A stretch of 8,434 nucleotides of DNA from Methanobacteriota archaeon (lineage in GTDB: Archaea > Hydrothermarchaeota > Hydrothermarchaeia > Hydrothermarchaeales > JAADFM01). Location of the stretch: the NCBI GenBank assembly GCA_013152845.1, contig JAADFM010000141.1, forward strand, positions 1 through 8,434. Direction: 5' to 3'. Positions within the stretch are counted from its first letter, which is position 1; every line of letters begins with the position of its first letter. A program made the translations under genes and the position numbers. Positions 6,271-8,434 of this stretch are shown here, piece by piece. The notes under the pieces are model-generated. The model was not told the DNA's origin, did not search any database, and saw only the letters and a program-made list of their open reading frames with translations.

Positions 6271-6505
6271 ATGAGTGAAGTAGAGGTTGCACCAGGGAAA
6301 AATGTAGAGTTTGGTCACTCTGCCCCAGGCAAGGAGGAAGGGAGGTCCGTGAGGATGAAGATAGCGGATATCATCTACATCCTGGACATCCAGAACAAGA
6401 ACAAGCACATCGACAGGGTCCTTGCCAAGTACGGGGTGGAGGTCGGCACTGGACAGGATAAAATCAGAGCTGGTCAAGGGCCAGTGGAAGGTCATCCGGA
6501 ACTAG
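6271..6505 (+). pseudogene. Small hypothetical gene with a late frameshift
   Basis: A short unrecognised protein. From ATG 6271 the frame is convincing to about 6444 (MKIADIIYILDIQNKNKHID, then RVLAKYGVEV). Beyond that the same frame turns into rare codons and runs over two TATA boxes into the next gene. The +1 frame instead gives ALDRIKSELVKGQWKVIRN followed by TAG at 6503-6505, using the codons normal for this genome. Removing one G from 6445-6446 joins the two into a 77-residue, charged, helix-rich protein. An alternative start is ATG 6355 (MKIADIIYIL), with GGAGGT at 6341-6346 eight bases upstream; that would give a product of about 49 residues. I cannot assign a function. Confidence 0.55.
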
Positions 6506-6520
6506 TTTTCCGTCAGGAAT

Positions 6521-6528
6521 GTTTAAAT
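6521..6528 (+). promoter_or_regulatory. TATA box TTTAAATA for the 51-residue gene
   Basis: A perfect TTTAAATA, 34 bases before ATG 6562, predicting a transcript start near 6550 with a leader of about a dozen bases. A second TATA-like TTTATATA (6543-6550) lies too close to that ATG for a normal start. Confidence 0.55.
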
Positions 6529-6561
6529 ATCTTCCCAGCACATTTATATACCGGGAAGAGA

Positions 6562-6717
6562 ATGGGGAAAACGACGAAGAGGGTATACCAGTGCCGGGTA
6601 TGCGAGGCAGTGGTGGAGGCAGACCCTACACATGAGTGCGGGGTCTCCCTTTTGACCAGGGAGAGGGCGCCAACCCACCACGGCCAGCCCATGATGGAAA
6701 TCGTGGACCTGGACTGA
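6562..6717 (+). CDS. 51-residue putative zinc-finger protein
   Basis: A tiny protein beginning at ATG 6562 and ending in EIVDLD. It contains CRVC (11-14), a third Cys at 26 and a HisHis pair at 39-40 (APTHHGQPM), enough to bind one zinc ion. The same frame is open upstream to 6271, but I separate the two: the intervening codons are atypical, a TTTAAATA promoter sits at 6521, and the upstream gene closes with its own stop in another frame. A purine-rich GGGAAGAG (6553-6560) may act as a weak SD. Function unknown; small zinc-ribbon proteins are common in archaea. Confidence 0.6.
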   Translation: MGKTTKRVYQCRVCEAVVEADPTHECGVSLLTRERAPTHHGQPMMEIVDLD

Positions 6718-6729
6718 AAGGAAGGCAGG

Positions 6730-6737
6730 TTTAAATA
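6730..6737 (+). promoter_or_regulatory. TATA box TTTAAATA of a likely leaderless gene
   Basis: TTTAAATA centred 25-26 bases before ATG 6759, exactly where an archaeal TATA box would place the transcript start at the ATG. No SD precedes that ATG, in keeping with a leaderless mRNA. Confidence 0.65.
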
Positions 6738-6758
6738 AGACAGGGGCGATTTACGTCC

Positions 6759-7034
6759 ATGCTGAGCCACAGGAACAACTACCTACTCTGTGATGAGCAC
6801 GCCAGGGCCATCTCCAGGAAGGAGGGCAAGGTCTATATCCCCATGGAGCGCTTCAGGAACGGGGCCGAGTTCTGCTGCGGCAAGTGCGCCAGGGAGGGAA
6901 TCGAGACCCAGGCAGAGGTCCTGGTCCTGATAAGGGATTCCATGGAGACCAGCCTCACCCACCTGAGGTACTACCTGAACCTGGACCTGGAGGGGATTAC
7001 CTATGAGGATTTCCTGCCCCTGGGGGAGTATTAG
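6759..7034 (+). CDS. Hypothetical Cys-containing small protein, probably leaderless
   Basis: A 91-residue protein of unknown function. The N-terminal half has LLCDEHA (C11, H14) and EFCCGKCARE (C39, C40, C43), which could together form a zinc site. The second half is a predicted helical, Leu-rich region (VLVLIRDSMETSLTHLRYYL) with an acidic tail. There is no signal peptide or membrane segment. Codon use matches the GC-rich neighbours, so it looks native. The start is ATG 6759, set by the TTTAAATA box 25 bases upstream and the lack of any SD. Confidence 0.68.
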   Translation: MLSHRNNYLLCDEHARAISRKEGKVYIPMERFRNGAEFCCGKCAREGIETQAEVLVLIRDSMETSLTHLRYYLNLDLEGITYEDFLPLGEY

Positions 7035-7046
7035 ATTGGACCCGGG

Positions 7047-7056
7047 TTTTTTTATA
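7047..7056 (+). promoter_or_regulatory. T-run/TATA box before hicBA
   Basis: Seven T followed by ATAG. As a TATA element (about 7050-7056) it lies about 39 bases before the hicB ATG and would start transcription near 7079, at the GAGGTGA SD. The T run, preceded by the short palindrome CCCGGG, could also terminate the upstream gene, so the two functions may be merged. Confidence 0.5.
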
Positions 7057-7091
7057 GTTAGGATTACGCAGTTATCTGAGGTGACGGAAAA

Positions 7092-7325
7092 ATGCAGTTT
7101 TCAGCTGTTGTGACCAAGGGGGAAAAATATTATGTCTCCCACTGCCCGGAGCTTGACATCGCCAGCCAGGGGGAGAGCGTGGAGGAGGCCCTTGACAACC
7201 TCAAAGAAGCCATCGAGCTGTATATAGAGGATGAGGAGGCAGAGGTACCCAAACAGGGCTTCAAGCCCCTGGTTACCCTCGTGGAGGTGGGGGAGGTTGA
7301 AGGCGCCGGTAGTGTCAGGGCGTAA
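7092..7325 (+). CDS. hicB: HicB-family antitoxin
   Basis: A 77-residue antitoxin of a type II toxin-antitoxin system. It has the partial RNase-H-like HicB fold: FSAVVTKGEKYYVSHCPELD, then IASQGESVEEALDNLKEAIE, the usual strand-CPEL-helix order. HicB binds HicA and blocks its RNA cleavage. It lacks the separate C-terminal DNA-binding domain of longer HicB proteins, so autoregulation by DNA binding is doubtful, as for other short archaeal members. The start is ATG 7092 with a strong GAGGTGA SD (7078-7084) seven bases upstream. The gene precedes hicA and overlaps it by 29 bases, giving antitoxin-first order. Confidence 0.9.
   Translation: MQFSAVVTKGEKYYVSHCPELDIASQGESVEEALDNLKEAIELYIEDEEAEVPKQGFKPLVTLVEVGEVEGAGSVRA
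7283..7290 (+). promoter_or_regulatory. Internal Shine-Dalgarno of hicA
   Basis: GGAGGTGG inside the end of hicB, six bases before TTG 7297. It supports TTG as the hicA start rather than the GTG at 7312. Confidence 0.65.
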
Positions 7326-7533
7326 GGTCGTAAAGGCCCTGACAAAGCTGGGATTTCGCGTGGTCGGCCAAAAGGGCTCTCACATAAGGCTGAAAAAGAA
7401 GGGGAAGGAACGCACATTGATTGTCATTGTCCCGAACCACAAGGAACTGGATAAAGGGACTCTTAAATCTATCTTGCGCCAGTCCAACACCAAGCTGGAA
7501 GAACTGATGAAGTATCTGGTTGTGATGGAGTGA
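7297..7533 (+). CDS. hicA: HicA-family mRNA interferase toxin
   Basis: A 78-residue toxin with a double-stranded-RNA-binding-like fold that cleaves mRNA when free of HicB. Diagnostic segments are PVVSGRKVVKALTKLGFRVV, QKGSHIRLKKKG with the catalytic His29, and PNHKELDKGTLKSILRQ. The frame is open further upstream inside hicB, but family alignment and the internal SD place the start at TTG 7297. TTG with a 29-base overlap would keep toxin output low and tied to antitoxin translation (inference). No inactivating change is seen. It lies about 60 bases before the shift to AT-rich DNA, with the nuclease-like gene next. Confidence 0.9.
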   Translation: MKAPVVSGRKVVKALTKLGFRVVGQKGSHIRLKKKGKERTLIVIVPNHKELDKGTLKSILRQSNTKLEELMKYLVVME

Positions 7534-7616
7534 ATAATTCCTGATAGCGACTTGCTCGGGCCTTGATTCTTTTGTCTAAACGCCCGGATGCGGATTTGAA
7601 TTTTCCCAAATCTGGA

Positions 7617-7628
7617 AATTTTTATATT
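7617..7628 (+). promoter_or_regulatory. TATA box of the nuclease-like gene
   Basis: ATTTTTATATTA region centred about 27 bases before ATG 7650, the spacing of a leaderless archaeal promoter. A weak inverted repeat, TTTCC (7602-7606) and GGAAA (7614-7618), lies directly upstream. Confidence 0.5.
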
Positions 7629-7649
7629 AACAATAAACTAATTATATTT

Positions 7650-8399
7650 ATGCAGAACTTTAATTTAAAAATGGTTAAACACGAAAAAAGGGGGAGACTT
7701 GGTTTTAAAACATCAAGAGATGTGAGTAGAATAGCACGAGAATTTATTATCGAAGTTCTTGAATTTACGACAAAAAATTGCATGAAACACTTTCAATATA
7801 CAAATAGATACACCTTTTTTGAAGGGGAGTTACCTTTTCATTCAGTAATGTGTCCCGCTGTTTCAAAAGTGGCTGATTCGTTTATTATGGAATACCCAAT
7901 TAAAAGGAAAAAAAATGAAAAGGAATTAATAGGACGGTTAGATTATTATGCACACTATAGGGATATTGATATTCTATTGGAACTGAAATTGAATACATTT
8001 AATACTTACGGGAAATCTTCTACCAGGACTGAGGAAGATCTTCAAATTGCCATCACTCAATTAAAGGAAATTTCGAAATCACATATCAACGAAATTGCCT
8101 TAAATGAAAGGAAAATTTTGATAGCTCTTGTTGCAATAGTATTTCAAGATACAATGTATGATAAAGATTTAGAGACGAAGGACTATATCAAAAATTATCT
8201 GAATCTCAAATCCCTGAACGGTAATTATCAGAACTTGTTGCGGGGTTCAGGCATCTCAAAGAGGACACTCAATAAAATAAATTTTCTGGGGCGCTGGGAC
8301 CTCCCTATTAATATGTTGAAGCAGAGTAAAAAAAGAAATATTAAAACACCAGTTATATATCCTCAGGTGGTGTTTATAGGAAATATTTCAGAGATTTAA
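7650..8399 (+). CDS. AT-rich gene for a PD-(D/E)xK nuclease-like protein
   Basis: A 249-residue protein that I do not recognise as a named family. Its centre reads IGRLDYYAHYRDIDILLELK: Asp98, then Glu111-x-Lys113, followed by Gln132 in a helix (EEDLQIAITQL). This is the layout of the PD-(D/E)xK nuclease superfamily used by restriction and repair enzymes. The C-terminus is Lys-rich and basic. No membrane segment is seen. Base and codon use (AAA, AAT, ATT, TTA) differ sharply from all genes to the left, a sign of horizontal transfer. I chose ATG 7650 because the TATA box fits a leaderless transcript; ATG 7671 and an in-frame TTG 7563 are alternatives. It sits directly after hicBA, so a defence or mobile-island role is plausible but unproven. 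Confidence 0.6.
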   Translation: MQNFNLKMVKHEKRGRLGFKTSRDVSRIAREFIIEVLEFTTKNCMKHFQYTNRYTFFEGELPFHSVMCPAVSKVADSFIMEYPIKRKKNEKELIGRLDYYAHYRDIDILLELKLNTFNTYGKSSTRTEEDLQIAITQLKEISKSHINEIALNERKILIALVAIVFQDTMYDKDLETKDYIKNYLNLKSLNGNYQNLLRGSGISKRTLNKINFLGRWDLPINMLKQSKKRNIKTPVIYPQVVFIGNISEI

Positions 8400-8434
8400 A
8401 TACCAAGCTTCCAGAACTCACACTGCGAATCAGG

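Noticed and set aside
7534..7649. Attachment site or inverted-repeat border at the start of the AT-rich island
   Set aside because: No tRNA gene end, direct repeat or integrase is visible; only a weak five-base inverted repeat beside the TATA box.
1..8434. tRNA, rRNA, CRISPR array, insertion sequence or riboswitch
   Set aside because: No cloverleaf, repeat-spacer pattern, transposase motif or TPP-type leader (checked before thi4) could be found by eye.

Overview
The window is archaeal chromosomal DNA. Transcription factor E, an Orc1/Cdc6 initiator, the SPOUT methylase aTrm56, an archaeal-type Thi4 and TATA-box promoters in front of most genes all point to Archaea. The euryarchaeal-style HTH-ACT regulator, the GC-rich coding sequence and the gene mix suggest a euryarchaeote or Thermoplasmatota-like lineage, possibly a methanogen, but I cannot name a genus. 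Coding is dense. The body of the window is GC-rich (42 of 60 bases in 5101-5160), while the last ~850 bases are AT-rich (14 of 60 in 7741-7800).

Layout. (1) 12-515 (+) is an HTH-ACT regulator that overlaps the end of the next gene tail to tail. (2) 3814-493 (-) is a tight information-processing operon, read right to left: orc1/cdc6, then aTrm56 (tRNA Cm56 methylase), then a predicted ATP-grasp ligase, then tfe. The first two junctions overlap, and tfe has a 53-base leader with its own SD and a possible internal promoter. (3) 3898-4143 (-) is a small CxxC protein that ends in a strong hairpin/U-tract terminator just upstream of orc. (4) From 4267 rightward (+) come a stand-alone EF-Tu domain-2-like protein, thi4 (thiazole synthase for thiamine), a broken putative metallopeptidase gene, and three small genes, two of them Cys-rich. 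Several have their own TTTAAATA-type promoters. (5) 7092-7533 is a hicBA toxin-antitoxin pair. (6) 7650-8399 is an AT-rich gene for a PD-(D/E)xK nuclease-like protein, probably acquired horizontally.

The most striking pattern is damage to otherwise normal conserved genes. The ATP-grasp gene has one frameshift, the metallopeptidase gene has two opposite frameshifts, and a small gene at 6271 has one. aTrm56 appears to start with GTA instead of GTG. Each frameshift can be repaired by one base in a short G run, which looks more like residual sequencing or assembly error than gene decay. Real biological observations worth following are a Thi4 with Cys at the sulfur-donor position, a TFE zinc ribbon lacking one ligand, an Orc1/Cdc6 with altered Walker B and sensor-1 residues, and the hicBA/nuclease island at a sharp composition boundary. 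I see no tRNA, rRNA, CRISPR array or insertion sequence.
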